Shown here: positions 1-8,020 of the stretch, piece after piece | Layout: every line of letters starts with the position of its first letter | Numbering within the stretch: position 1 is the stretch's first letter | DNA from: Caldilineales bacterium | GTDB lineage: Bacteria > Chloroflexota > Anaerolineae > Caldilineales > Caldilineaceae | Reading direction: 5' to 3' | DNA: 36,652 nt | Assembly (NCBI GenBank): GCA_012271135.1 | Contig: JAAXGZ010000006.1 | Location: 1-36,652 of the forward strand | Made by a program: the position numbers and the translations under genes | The notes under the pieces: model-generated | Told to the model about the DNA's origin: nothing | What the model saw: the letters and a program-made list of their open reading frames with translations, nothing else | The model's database searches: none

Positions 1-134
1 CAATCATCTACAACTGTAATATTAGCCGGTCCGAGACCGGCACGGCGAGGCGGAACGAATTTCCCTGTACACTGTAATTGTTTCGGTCTGCAAGGCTACA
101 CCCGGCACAGGACACATCCTATGAAGGAGGTGCC

Positions 135-869
135 ATGGCGAAATTCATCAATCTGGAAGACGGTGCCGTTTTTCACATGGGACAGGGCTATTCGCGGCGT
201 CTGATCAGCCCCGACAGCGGAGGCCGCAACATCACGCTGAACTATTCCGTGTTCCAGGGCGGACAGGAGTTCCCCCAGCACTTCCACGAAGTGTCGGCCG
301 ACATTTTCATCGTGCTGGACGGCAGCGTGTCCGTGCGCCAGGGCGAACGCTACACCCCCATCGTGAAAGGTGACTTCGCCTATATTCCCCCCGGCGAGGT
401 CCACGGCACTGTCAACCACACCGCCGGCGAGGCCACGCTGATCAGCTTTCAGTCGCCGCCCGATCCCGAACTGTATTCGGGCGACCGGGATCCGGCCAAG
501 ACGGGTGTGATGCCGCAACCCGCAGCGGACGCGGCATCCACTGTGCGCATCGAGTCCATGTGGGATACGGAAGCCGCCGCCGTGCAGGGGGCTCAGGCCC
601 GCGTGCCGGCCAGTCCCGCGCGCGGCATGGCCGAAATGACTTTGACTTGCCTGGAACTTGCTCCAGGCGGTCGCATGGAGCGCGAGGAACAGGGGGGCGG
701 CGAGACGGTGATCTTCATCTGGGAAGGCACAGCACTGATTACCAGCGGCGGTGAGACGGGCCGTCTGGCTCACGGCGGCGCCGTGTTGCTGGAGACGGAC
801 GAAGCCTATGCCGTCGAGAACGTCGGCACCGATGAGCTCAAGCTGATTCGATGCCGGGCCAGTGCCTAG
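135..869 (+). CDS. bicupin domain protein
   Basis: A 244-residue protein with two cupin barrels. The first barrel has the classic motifs: QHFHE near residues 46-50 and PPGEVHG near 92-98, giving the His/Glu/His metal ligands. The second half (from about residue 150) keeps the beta-rich pattern but lacks the histidines, so it is probably structural. I chose the ATG at 135 because AAGGAGG lies at 124-130; a longer reading from 78 has no such site. The gene converges on the minus-strand catabolic operon ending at 1043. Cupins of this kind are often small-molecule dioxygenases, isomerases or sugar-binding proteins; the substrate cannot be told from sequence. Confidence is high for the fold and low for the function. 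Confidence 0.85.
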   Translation: MAKFINLEDGAVFHMGQGYSRRLISPDSGGRNITLNYSVFQGGQEFPQHFHEVSADIFIVLDGSVSVRQGERYTPIVKGDFAYIPPGEVHGTVNHTAGEATLISFQSPPDPELYSGDRDPAKTGVMPQPAADAASTVRIESMWDTEAAAVQGAQARVPASPARGMAEMTLTCLELAPGGRMEREEQGGGETVIFIWEGTALITSGGETGRLAHGGAVLLETDEAYAVENVGTDELKLIRCRASA

Positions 870-1042
870 CGGTCTCGCCAGTCGATTTGCGGCGAGGTCG
901 GGCCGCACCACTCACAGGTTGTGGCACTCATTGGGTAACAGGGTCCATCGTTCCCCAAAAGATTGGCACCGGTCGGAATCCAGCAGAAAAGATCAGTCCG
1001 TCTTGGAGTGTCCCCCGGAGAACTGCGAATCTGTCGGGCAGG

Positions 1043-1885
1043 TCATCGTGTGCAGTGCTTGCGAATCAAATCCTGCAGGATGATGGTTTCGGAGACGTTG
1101 TCGCACTCGTTGCAGTGTTCCCAGTCACTCCACACATACTCCACCGCATGCCAGCCCGGATAGCCGACTTCCTCCATGCGCGTCAGGACCCGTTCGTAGT
1201 CGATCGTGTTCTCCGCCATGGACGCCTGCAGGCGATCCTGGCGCGCGCCGCGGAAGTGGAAGTGGCTGGCATGCTCCACCAGGGGCTCGATCTCCTCGTC
1301 AGGCACGCCCTGCCGGGTGAAGTGGGTGTAGTCCAGGGTCAGGGTCAGGCCGTCCACGCCCCGGGCCAGGGCCCGGGCCTTGCGCGGTGTGTCGACGATC
1401 GAACCCACGTGCGGTTCGACGCTGAACTCCAGCCGTAGCCGCTGTGCCCGTTCCACCCGCCAGGCCAATTCCTCCTTGGCCCGGTCCAGGGAGTCCCGGT
1501 GCGATTCCTCCGGGAATCGCACACCTGGCAGCGTGGTGACGTGCCGACTGCCACAGGCGGCGGCATAGTCCAGGGCCTTCAGAAACTGCTCGCGGGCATG
1601 CCGCCGGCGGGTGTCGTCCGGCTGGTTGATAGCGAACGGCACGAAGTCCGGATCCAGCTGCAGAAAGATGTCCGCGACCTCCAGGCCCAGATTCGACAGT
1701 CGGTGCTCCAGGCGCTGGCCCGAGCGCACCGGATCCGCAAACTCTCCGGACGGCTGAATGTGGGACCGACCTTCGAAAAGCCCAATGTCCACGCCCCGAA
1801 AGCCCATCAACTGGATTAGTTGCAGGGAGACATGATGTTCCAACAGCGGGAACGTGAAGTCGGCGCAGGCAAGTCGGGCGCGCAT
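1043..1885 (-). CDS. sugar phosphate isomerase/epimerase-like TIM barrel protein
   Basis: A 280-residue protein of the xylose isomerase-like TIM barrel (AP endonuclease 2) superfamily. Features typical of the fold are visible: GFRGVDIGLFEG at the second strand, the acidic segment EFSVEPHVGS in the middle, LTLTLDYTHF, HFHFRGAR and the closing GYPGWHAVEYVW. The His, Glu and Asp residues in these strand ends are the usual divalent-metal ligands. It is the last gene of a four-gene minus-strand operon and starts one base after the SDR gene ends, so the two are very probably co-translated. In such settings these enzymes isomerise or epimerise keto-sugars or sugar acids. The exact substrate is unknown. 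Confidence 0.85.
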   Translation of the reverse strand: MRARLACADFTFPLLEHHVSLQLIQLMGFRGVDIGLFEGRSHIQPSGEFADPVRSGQRLEHRLSNLGLEVADIFLQLDPDFVPFAINQPDDTRRRHAREQFLKALDYAAACGSRHVTTLPGVRFPEESHRDSLDRAKEELAWRVERAQRLRLEFSVEPHVGSIVDTPRKARALARGVDGLTLTLDYTHFTRQGVPDEEIEPLVEHASHFHFRGARQDRLQASMAENTIDYERVLTRMEEVGYPGWHAVEYVWSDWEHCNECDNVSETIILQDLIRKHCTR

Positions 1886-1886
1886 T

Positions 1887-2708
1887 TCAGGCCTCCGGAC
1901 TGTCCATGAATCGGGTGGTGTCGGTCTCCCACTCCGCCGGTGCGATGTAGCCGCCGTCCACGACCAGGGAGGTACCGGTGATTCCGGCCGAGTCCTCGCA
2001 ACTCAGGTACAACACGGCTCGGGCGATCTGTTCCGGCGTGATCACCACGCCGGTCGGCACTCGCTTGAGCCGCATGGCCAGCGTTTCTTCCGGATCCGGA
2101 CTGGTGCTGAGATGGTAGTGGAGCATGGGGGTGTCGGTGATGCCCGGACAGACGCAGTTGCAGCGCAGGCCGTCCCGGGCGTAGTCCACGGCGATGTTAT
2201 TGCTCAGACCCAGGACCGCGTACTTCGACGCGATGTAGGCCGGGGTGTCCCCCTGGGCGATGAAACTGCCCACGGAGGCGATGTTGACCATGTAGCTGCG
2301 TTCGAATTGCCGCAGGTACTGCATGCCGTGCCGCACGGACAGGTAAACCGACTTGAGGTTGACACCCATCAACTGGTCCCAATCCGACTCGGGATACTCG
2401 TCCAGCTTGGCCACATGGACGATGCCAGCGCAGTTCACGATGATCGAAGGCGGCCCCAGGGACGCCGCGGCCCTGTCCAGGCTGGCCTTAACCGCGTTGC
2501 TGTCGGTGATGTCGCAGTCGTGGAACTCGGCCGTGCCGCCCGCCTCGGTAATTTGGGCCGCAACCTGCGCGCCCGGTTCGGCCTGAATGTCCACCGCGGC
2601 CACCGCGGCCCCTTCCTCAACGAACAGGCGCGCCACGGCGGCTCCCATGCCGGACGCCGCCCCCGTCACCCAGGCCGTCTGTCCAGCCAGTCTGCCGTTG
2701 TTTGTCAT
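1887..2708 (-). CDS. SDR family oxidoreductase
   Basis: A 273-residue classical short-chain dehydrogenase/reductase. The Rossmann motif TGAASGMG lies near residues 15-22, an Asp after the second strand (AAVDIQ) favours NAD(H), NCAG is near residue 92, and the catalytic Ser/Tyr/Lys set is present (SVGS, then YIASK). The C-terminal GTSLVVDGGY is the typical SDR end. It is expected to oxidise or reduce an alcohol/ketone on a sugar-like or hydroxy-acid substrate in the cytoplasm. It sits between the DapA-like aldolase (37 bases upstream) and the TIM-barrel isomerase (1 base downstream). The substrate is unassigned. Confidence 0.9.
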   Translation of the reverse strand: MTNNGRLAGQTAWVTGAASGMGAAVARLFVEEGAAVAAVDIQAEPGAQVAAQITEAGGTAEFHDCDITDSNAVKASLDRAAASLGPPSIIVNCAGIVHVAKLDEYPESDWDQLMGVNLKSVYLSVRHGMQYLRQFERSYMVNIASVGSFIAQGDTPAYIASKYAVLGLSNNIAVDYARDGLRCNCVCPGITDTPMLHYHLSTSPDPEETLAMRLKRVPTGVVITPEQIARAVLYLSCEDSAGITGTSLVVDGGYIAPAEWETDTTRFMDSPEA

Positions 2709-2745
2709 AAAGCCGCTGCTTCCTCAGCCGAAGCCATGAAGGAAC

Positions 2746-3672
2746 TCAGTGCAAGGGGGCCATCATCGCGATGGCTTCCTTGACCTCCGCCTGCAGGGCG
2801 CTGTCGGCGGGCGGGTTGAAGAACCCGCCTTCGCCGCCGGTCACGTCACCGCCAATCTGGTTCAGGGCCTCGATCACAGCGGTGTAGTTGAAGGCGCGTC
2901 CGTTGCGAAACCGGATGTCCTCCAGCGCCTGGATGTACGCCTCCCACTCCAGGGCGCGATCCCAGTCGCCCGCCCGCTGGGCGTTGTTGATTTCGTCCGC
3001 CGTGCGGGTCACCACCACGGCCGTACCGGAGGTATGGCCGTGGGTGCCCTTTTGGGCGGCAGCCGTGCTGCGGTCGCCGATGCCCCAGATCACAATCGTG
3101 TCGTCCGGGGCGCGCTCCGCCATGTAGGCGGCATCCGCCACGTCCGTGCCAACCTTGACGCCCACAAAGTGCGGGGAGTCCGCCATCAGTTGCAATACGG
3201 CATCCCGATCCCGGGAGGCCCTCAGGTAGTAGAGGAACCGGGCACCCTCACCGCTGAACTCCTCCGCGAGTTCGCCCAGGCCCTGGCAGAGGCCGTCCGG
3301 GCTGAAGACCCCGGTGAGGGGCATGATCAGGATCACGTCCGGCCGGCGCGCCAGACCCAGGTGGGCGCGGATCTGGCAGCGCGCGTCCGCCAGCGGGTTC
3401 GGCACCACGGCGCTCATGAGAATGCCATCGTGACCCATGACCTCCCCGGTGGCCGCGAAGAGTCCGTTCTGGTCCTCGAGGCTCAGGTGGTGCAGCAGGC
3501 TGGTGCCGGCCACGGAGACGACTCGTTTGCGGCCGTCGTCCAGATGGTTGTTCTCCATCAGGTAGCGGATGTTCAGCCGGTGGCCGTCAAAGTCCACGGC
3601 CCCGCCCCTGAGGGGCACAATGGGAATGGCGATGACGTTGTTCAGGCCGTCCAGAAGGGTTGCCAAGTCCAT
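2746..3672 (-). CDS. dihydrodipicolinate synthase family (class I aldolase/lyase)
   Basis: A 308-residue member of the DapA/N-acetylneuraminate lyase family. The Schiff-base lysine is seen in GVKVG (Lys173) and the partner tyrosine in FLYYLRAS (about Tyr149), both at the usual spacing; length is normal for the family. The ATG at 3672 was chosen because GGGAGAA precedes it and the family N-terminus (AIPIVPL) begins shortly after. The substrate-binding GTTGE loop of true DapA is replaced by VAGTSLLHHL, so a lysine-biosynthesis role is unlikely. A catabolic aldolase or dehydratase acting on a keto-acid sugar is more likely. It lies 22 bases after the M19 dipeptidase gene in the same operon. Confidence 0.85.
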   Translation of the reverse strand: MDLATLLDGLNNVIAIPIVPLRGGAVDFDGHRLNIRYLMENNHLDDGRKRVVSVAGTSLLHHLSLEDQNGLFAATGEVMGHDGILMSAVVPNPLADARCQIRAHLGLARRPDVILIMPLTGVFSPDGLCQGLGELAEEFSGEGARFLYYLRASRDRDAVLQLMADSPHFVGVKVGTDVADAAYMAERAPDDTIVIWGIGDRSTAAAQKGTHGHTSGTAVVVTRTADEINNAQRAGDWDRALEWEAYIQALEDIRFRNGRAFNYTAVIEALNQIGGDVTGGEGGFFNPPADSALQAEVKEAIAMMAPLH

Positions 3673-3694
3673 AGCGGGTGCGTTTTCTCCCGAA

Positions 3695-4804
3695 TTAGTG
3701 ATGCCAGGTTTGCTGCAGGACACGGATCCAGTTGCCATGGGCCAGCTTGCGCAGGTCCGACGCGTCGAAGCCGGTTTCCTCCAGCGATGCCATGAGGGCC
3801 GGCAGCTTGCTGCAGTCCGACAGATCGCCGGGCATGGTGGCGCCGTCGAAGTCCGAGCCCAGAGCCACATGGTCGATGCCGATGCGATCCGCCACGTAGG
3901 CCGCGTGCCTGACAATTTCGGTATAGGAGGTGGAAGTGTCGGAGGCGCCGTCCGCCCGCAGGAAGCCCGTGTTGAAGTTGATGCCCACCAAACCGTTGGT
4001 CTCGGCGATGGCGTCGAGCTGCAGATCGGTCAGGTTGCGAGCGGAATTGGACAGGATGTGTACACAGGAGTGGGTGGCCACCAGCGGATCCTGCGACAGT
4101 TCGGCCACATCCCAGAACCCCTTTTCGTTCAGGTGGGACAGGTCGATCATGATTCCCAGGTTGTTGCAGACCTTGACCAGCGTCTTGCCGGGCCCCGTGA
4201 GGCCGGGCCCCTGATCCGGGGAGCCGGGGAAGTCGAAGGACACCCCATACCCAAAGGCGTTGGTGCGGCTCCAGACGAGACCGATTGAACGCAGACCGAG
4301 GTCGTACAACAGGGGCAGAAGCGTCAGTTCCGGATCCAGTGGAGACGCATCCTCGATGTGGGCAATCGCCAGGCAGCGATCGTTGGCCAAGGCCTCCAGC
4401 AACTCCGGTACGGTCCTAACCAGGGAGAACTCGGGGGACAGGGTCCGGTCCAGGTCCAGTAGGATGGCGAACATACGGAGGACGAAGTCCAAGGCATAGT
4501 CCTGGGGTACCTCCTGCCCCCTCGACGGACGGGCAACGTCGCCCCGGGAGTCCGGATCGGAAGGTGTACAGCACTGATCGCTGGCGGCTGCGCGGGGCGA
4601 GTTCTCCCGGAACTCCGGGTCCGGGGTGTACATGGCGAAAAAACCGCCGGCCATACCGCCCTTGCGCATGCGGGGCAGGTCCAGGTGTCCCTCCGTGCCC
4701 TCTTCGTGGAACTGTGTTTGCAGCTGGCCGCGTCCGCGTATCAGCCGCAACAGGGTGTCGTTGTGACCATCCACGATGGCGGGATAACTTGTGTCGGCCG
4801 TCAC
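3695..4804 (-). CDS. membrane dipeptidase (peptidase M19, renal dipeptidase family)
   Basis: A 369-residue zinc dipeptidase. The binuclear zinc ligands of the family can be placed: HND (His14, Asp16), Glu151 in HIEDAS, His224 in DLSHLNE and His245 in THSCVH. HVALGSDFDG near the C-terminal third is also a family hallmark. The start is a GTG at 4804; no better ATG lies close by and the Shine-Dalgarno is poor. No signal peptide is visible, so the enzyme is probably cytoplasmic. A linker near residues 68-102 is rich in Ser, Asp and Pro. It is the first gene of the minus-strand operon 4804-1043. M19 enzymes hydrolyse dipeptides, often with a D- or unusual C-terminal residue; here it may process an amide conjugate. 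Confidence 0.9.
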   Translation of the reverse strand: MTADTSYPAIVDGHNDTLLRLIRGRGQLQTQFHEEGTEGHLDLPRMRKGGMAGGFFAMYTPDPEFRENSPRAAASDQCCTPSDPDSRGDVARPSRGQEVPQDYALDFVLRMFAILLDLDRTLSPEFSLVRTVPELLEALANDRCLAIAHIEDASPLDPELTLLPLLYDLGLRSIGLVWSRTNAFGYGVSFDFPGSPDQGPGLTGPGKTLVKVCNNLGIMIDLSHLNEKGFWDVAELSQDPLVATHSCVHILSNSARNLTDLQLDAIAETNGLVGINFNTGFLRADGASDTSTSYTEIVRHAAYVADRIGIDHVALGSDFDGATMPGDLSDCSKLPALMASLEETGFDASDLRKLAHGNWIRVLQQTWHH

Positions 4805-5050
4805 GGCACAGTCCTGTGGTTGATGCGGAAGGTCAGAGGCTCGTCAAGCAGATCAGTATAAAGCCCTGCCCCGACCGGGTGCACAGGCCGGGAAGCCGTC
4901 CGATCCGGCGTGTGCGCAGGGGACGGCATCGGCTTCCGCGCGAATGAAGTTGTGTCAGGATTCAGGCAGTCCCCACTGTGGCTTGGTCGAGACCCCATCC
5001 CTGAGACCGGCTGCATCGTTCCCTGCAAGGCATTCGACAACCGAACCCAC

Positions 5051-5608
5051 ATGGCCGACACGTTGAGCCCCGAGGAACGCTCGCGCCTCATGGCGCGCAT
5101 ACGCAGCCGGGACACCAAGCCCGAGATGTACGTAAGGAAGGCGGTCTGGCGCGCGGGTTTCCGGTACCGGCTGCACTCGCGCACACTGCCGGGAAAGCCC
5201 GATCTGGCCTTGGCTCAATACAAGGTGGCCGTCTTCGTCCACGGCTGCTTCTGGCACCAGCACGGCTGTACCAAGACCAGCCGGCCCTCGTCGAATCGCG
5301 AGTTCTGGGACCGCAAGCTGGACGGCAACGTGGTCAGGGACGCGCGGAACCGAGCCGCGCTGCAGGCATTGGGCTGGACGGTCCTGATCGTCTGGGAGTG
5401 TGGTCTTGAGGAGGGTACCGCCGATGTGCTGGGCGTCCTGAAGCGGTTGCGGGCCATGCGTTCGATGAAGAACGACCGGTCGGACGGTTGCCCAGGGACG
5501 ATCACGGTCATTCCTTGCGCCATTTCCACCCACGCTCCTTTGGGTCCGGTGGCCGGGCACAGACCAGATCTGCCGGCAAGGTTTGACTGCGTGAAACCAA
5601 TGCCTTGA
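5051..5608 (+). CDS. vsr: very short patch repair endonuclease (Vsr)
   Basis: A 185-residue Vsr-family T:G mismatch nicking endonuclease. From the ATG at 5051, the catalytic and zinc residues fall on the same numbers as in E. coli Vsr: Asp51 (GKPDLAL), His64, Cys66, His69, His71 and Cys73 (VHGCFWHQHGC), and Cys117 (VWECGL). The N-terminal RSRLMARIRSRDTKPE is also typical. These enzymes repair T:G mismatches made by deamination of 5-methylcytosine and usually sit next to a C5 methyltransferase; none is present here. The family normally ends near residue 140, so about 45 extra C-terminal residues of low similarity are odd and may reflect a lost stop codon. Confidence 0.9.
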   Translation: MADTLSPEERSRLMARIRSRDTKPEMYVRKAVWRAGFRYRLHSRTLPGKPDLALAQYKVAVFVHGCFWHQHGCTKTSRPSSNREFWDRKLDGNVVRDARNRAALQALGWTVLIVWECGLEEGTADVLGVLKRLRAMRSMKNDRSDGCPGTITVIPCAISTHAPLGPVAGHRPDLPARFDCVKPMP

Positions 5609-5690
5609 CTGTGCTTGCATCAGCAGTCTGATTGTCCGAAGGGACCCAAGCAGGGGGTAGGATCTCAAATGTGCCGGCCAGCCTCTATTG

Positions 5691-5730
5691 CTATTTCAGT
5701 TCCAGGAAGATGCTCACAGCATGGAAATAG
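5691..5730. repeat. nested inverted repeat between convergent genes
   Basis: Outer arms CTATTTC (5691-5697) and GAAATAG (5724-5730) pair perfectly. An inner hairpin ATGCT-CAC-AGCAT lies at 5710-5722. The structure sits between the convergent vsr (ends 5608) and dienelactone hydrolase (ends 5755) genes. It could end transcription or protect 3' ends, but there is no T-run, so it is not a standard intrinsic terminator. Confidence 0.4.
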
Positions 5731-5754
5731 CGAATCCGGCCCCTGTCGCCTTTT

Positions 5755-6711
5755 TCAGGGACCCAAATAAGTGGCAAACCACTCCAACGACTGTTGCCAG
5801 GCATCCTGGGCCGCTTCGGCATGGTAGGAAGAGCGGGTATCGTTGAAAAATGAGTGCCCGGCCCCTTCATACACCAGACGCCGGTTGGGTACACCGGCCG
5901 CCGTCAAAGCCTGTTCCAGTTGTTCGGTGCGCGGCAGTGGATAGGCCTGATCCGCTGCGCCCCAGATTGCCAGCAGGGCCCCATGGACCTGGGCGGCCTC
6001 CTCGTCCGACAGAGGTGTCCCGTAGAAGGAAACGGCCGCGGCATTCAGCGGATTGTAGGCCGCGAAGGCCTGGGCGATTCTCCCGCCGAGGCAGAAACCC
6101 ATGATTCCCACCCGGTCCCCCGTGGTGGATTCCAGATCCAAAAGGTACCGGGCAGCCACATCAAGCTCCGCCAGGGCCGTGGCCTGATCCAGCGCCATGG
6201 CCAGCTTGCGGGCCTCCGTAGGTTCCGTAGCCACCTCCCCGTGATACAAGTCCGGTGCCAGTGCGACATAACCGGCCTGGGCTACGCGGTTGGCGACATC
6301 CTTGATATGCGGATTGAGGCCCCACCACTCCTGAATCACCAGCACGGCCGGTGCCGGACCGGATGCGGGCAGCGCCAGATGTCCCTGCAGGGTCTGTTGA
6401 TCGTGCTCACCGTATTCCACCATGGACGTGGTCAAACCTGTGGCGGAGGCTTCCTCATCACCTTCAGACCCGACACCTTCGGGAGCAGCCGGAGGTTCGG
6501 GTATGGTTACGGTACAGGCCGCCAGTAGGGCCAATGCAGCGCCGGCACCCACGAGTGAACTGGCTCTTTGCACGAAACTACGTCGGGTAATGCGGCCGTA
6601 TTCAAACTGATCAACGGCCGCCAACAACTCTTGGCGCTTCCTTACCCCCAGCGCTGGAGGTACAACAGCGGAGGTGAGATCCTGGGATCCCGGGAGAAAA
6701 GAATTGCACAT
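5755..6711 (-). CDS. exported dienelactone hydrolase family lipoprotein
   Basis: A 318-residue alpha/beta hydrolase of the dienelactone hydrolase family behind an export signal. The catalytic triad is visible: Cys207 in GFCLGG, Asp254 in IWGAADQ and His286 in EGAGHSFF. Near the N-terminus, ITRRSF (Arg43-Arg44), a hydrophobic stretch and LLAAC (Cys66) form a twin-arginine signal with a lipobox, followed by a Pro/Ala/Glu-rich linker. The start at 6711 leaves a 40-residue region before the twin arginines, which is long; a later start is possible but no ATG lies there. Most relatives are cytoplasmic, so a membrane-anchored outside form is notable. It probably hydrolyses an ester or lactone in the periplasm or cell surface. 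Confidence 0.85.
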   Translation of the reverse strand: MCNSFLPGSQDLTSAVVPPALGVRKRQELLAAVDQFEYGRITRRSFVQRASSLVGAGAALALLAACTVTIPEPPAAPEGVGSEGDEEASATGLTTSMVEYGEHDQQTLQGHLALPASGPAPAVLVIQEWWGLNPHIKDVANRVAQAGYVALAPDLYHGEVATEPTEARKLAMALDQATALAELDVAARYLLDLESTTGDRVGIMGFCLGGRIAQAFAAYNPLNAAAVSFYGTPLSDEEAAQVHGALLAIWGAADQAYPLPRTEQLEQALTAAGVPNRRLVYEGAGHSFFNDTRSSYHAEAAQDAWQQSLEWFATYLGP

Positions 6712-7115
6712 AACTATCTTCTTTTGGGTTGGTGCCCCCGTGACTGAAATGATCACCGGGACATAATTGCGGGAAATGCTTCCCAAGTATAGTTCCGTAC
6801 GGCAGGCCGGCAAGTGGAAAACGGCCTCCAGTCGTACATTCATCAACCCTGTCCCAAGGACATTGACCAAGTCGCGACAGATGGCTTTGACAACCGTGGG
6901 ACGGCCTCGGCGACACTGCGTGCAGGGCGTGGTGATCTCAATTCGGAGTTACGGGCAGGCGCGGTTCGTCTGAGCCTCCTCCAACCGGGTCGCGCGGTCT
7001 TGGACAGGCACGCGTACAATTCGGGCACAGGCCCCCTGTTTCCGCCAACCCGTCCTGTTCGGTCCCTTCCGTGCCGGCGCGGGTGCACCAACTGCCGCCA
7101 GCATGGAGTTCCGTC
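6712..7115. other. divergent intergenic region
   Basis: This 404-base gap separates the divergent hydrolase (minus) and NHL (plus) genes and should hold both promoters. A short inverted repeat GGGAA-ATGC-TTCCC lies near 6773-6786 and might be an operator. TTGACA occurs at 6887-6892 but has no matching -10 box at normal spacing. I see no convincing gene in it. Confidence 0.4.
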
Positions 7116-7982
7116 ATGACATTTGGATTCGGACAGTACACCTACGAAGTTGCCGAAGGCTGGTTCAAGCCGCCCAACGGCTGGACTTTCGGCTGGATTG
7201 CCGCTGTCGCCTGCGATTCGCAGGATCGGGTGCATGTGTACTCGCGCTCGGAACACCCCATGGTGGTGTTCGACCGCGAAGGCAATTTCCTTGCCAGCTG
7301 GGGCGAGGACGTGCTCCTGGATGCCCACGGCATTTGGATCGACGGCGAGGACCTGGTGTGGTGCACGGAACGAAACACCCACTGTATCCGCAAGTTCTCC
7401 CCCGCGGGCGAGCTCCTGATGACGATCGGCACGCCCGGCCAGGCCGGAGCCGAGGATGGTGCGCCGTTCAATCTGCCGACGGACCTGGATCTGGCCCCCA
7501 ACGGCGATATCTACATCTCGGACGGCTACGGCAACGCCCGCGTTCACCACTACTCCCCCGCGGGGGAACTGCTCAACAGCTGGGGTGACTGGGGCAAGGG
7601 TCCGGGCCAGTTTGCCCTCTCCCACTGCGTGCGCATTGACCGATACAGCCGGGTCTGGATCTGCGACCGGGAGAACAGCCGCATCCAGATTTTCGACCTG
7701 CAGGGCAAATTCCTGACGGAGTGGACGGACCTGGCCAAGCCGGACACCATCTTCTTCCATCCGGAGGAGGACGTGGTTTACATCGCGGAGCTGGACCAGC
7801 AGATCAGCATCTACAACTTCGACAAGGAACTGCTCTCGCAGTGGGGCGGGCGGCAGCGCAGCGACCGGCCGGGCGAATTCGTCGCCTGTCCGCACGGCAT
7901 CTGGGTCGACTCCCACGGCGACATGTACGTGGGCGAGGTGCAGGCGGATTCAAGGTTGCAGAAGTTCATACGACAGAACTGA
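7116..7982 (+). CDS. NHL-repeat beta-propeller protein
   Basis: A 288-residue protein made almost wholly of NHL-type repeats, in which an Asp/Gly-rich turn, a WV/IYI strand and a RIQIFD/CIRKFS strand recur about every 45-55 residues (five to six blades). It resembles the beta-propeller of peptidyl-alpha-hydroxyglycine alpha-amidating lyase-like proteins. I chose the ATG at 7116 since GGAG lies seven bases before it (7105-7108). No signal peptide is seen. It begins the long plus-strand run and ends 38 bases before the molybdenum hydroxylase gene. The propeller may bind a ligand or act as a lyase/lactonase; the function is not assigned. Confidence 0.85.
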   Translation: MTFGFGQYTYEVAEGWFKPPNGWTFGWIAAVACDSQDRVHVYSRSEHPMVVFDREGNFLASWGEDVLLDAHGIWIDGEDLVWCTERNTHCIRKFSPAGELLMTIGTPGQAGAEDGAPFNLPTDLDLAPNGDIYISDGYGNARVHHYSPAGELLNSWGDWGKGPGQFALSHCVRIDRYSRVWICDRENSRIQIFDLQGKFLTEWTDLAKPDTIFFHPEEDVVYIAELDQQISIYNFDKELLSQWGGRQRSDRPGEFVACPHGIWVDSHGDMYVGEVQADSRLQKFIRQN

Positions 7983-8020
7983 ATCACTCCCCCACTCCCT
8001 TTCCGAATACGCAACGCCCC

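Noticed and set aside
13-78. Repeated ACTGTAAT (13-20 and 71-78) as paired promoter or operator sites for the bicupin gene
   Set aside because: Only two 8-base copies, no -35 box at the right distance from either; too weak to call.
6887-6892. TTGACA as a -35 box for the NHL gene run
   Set aside because: No -10-like sequence at 16-18 bases; the downstream sequence is GC-rich.
6843-7916. Long minus-strand open frame opposite the NHL gene
   Set aside because: It is antisense to a clear gene, has no motif, and long shadow frames are common in GC-rich DNA.
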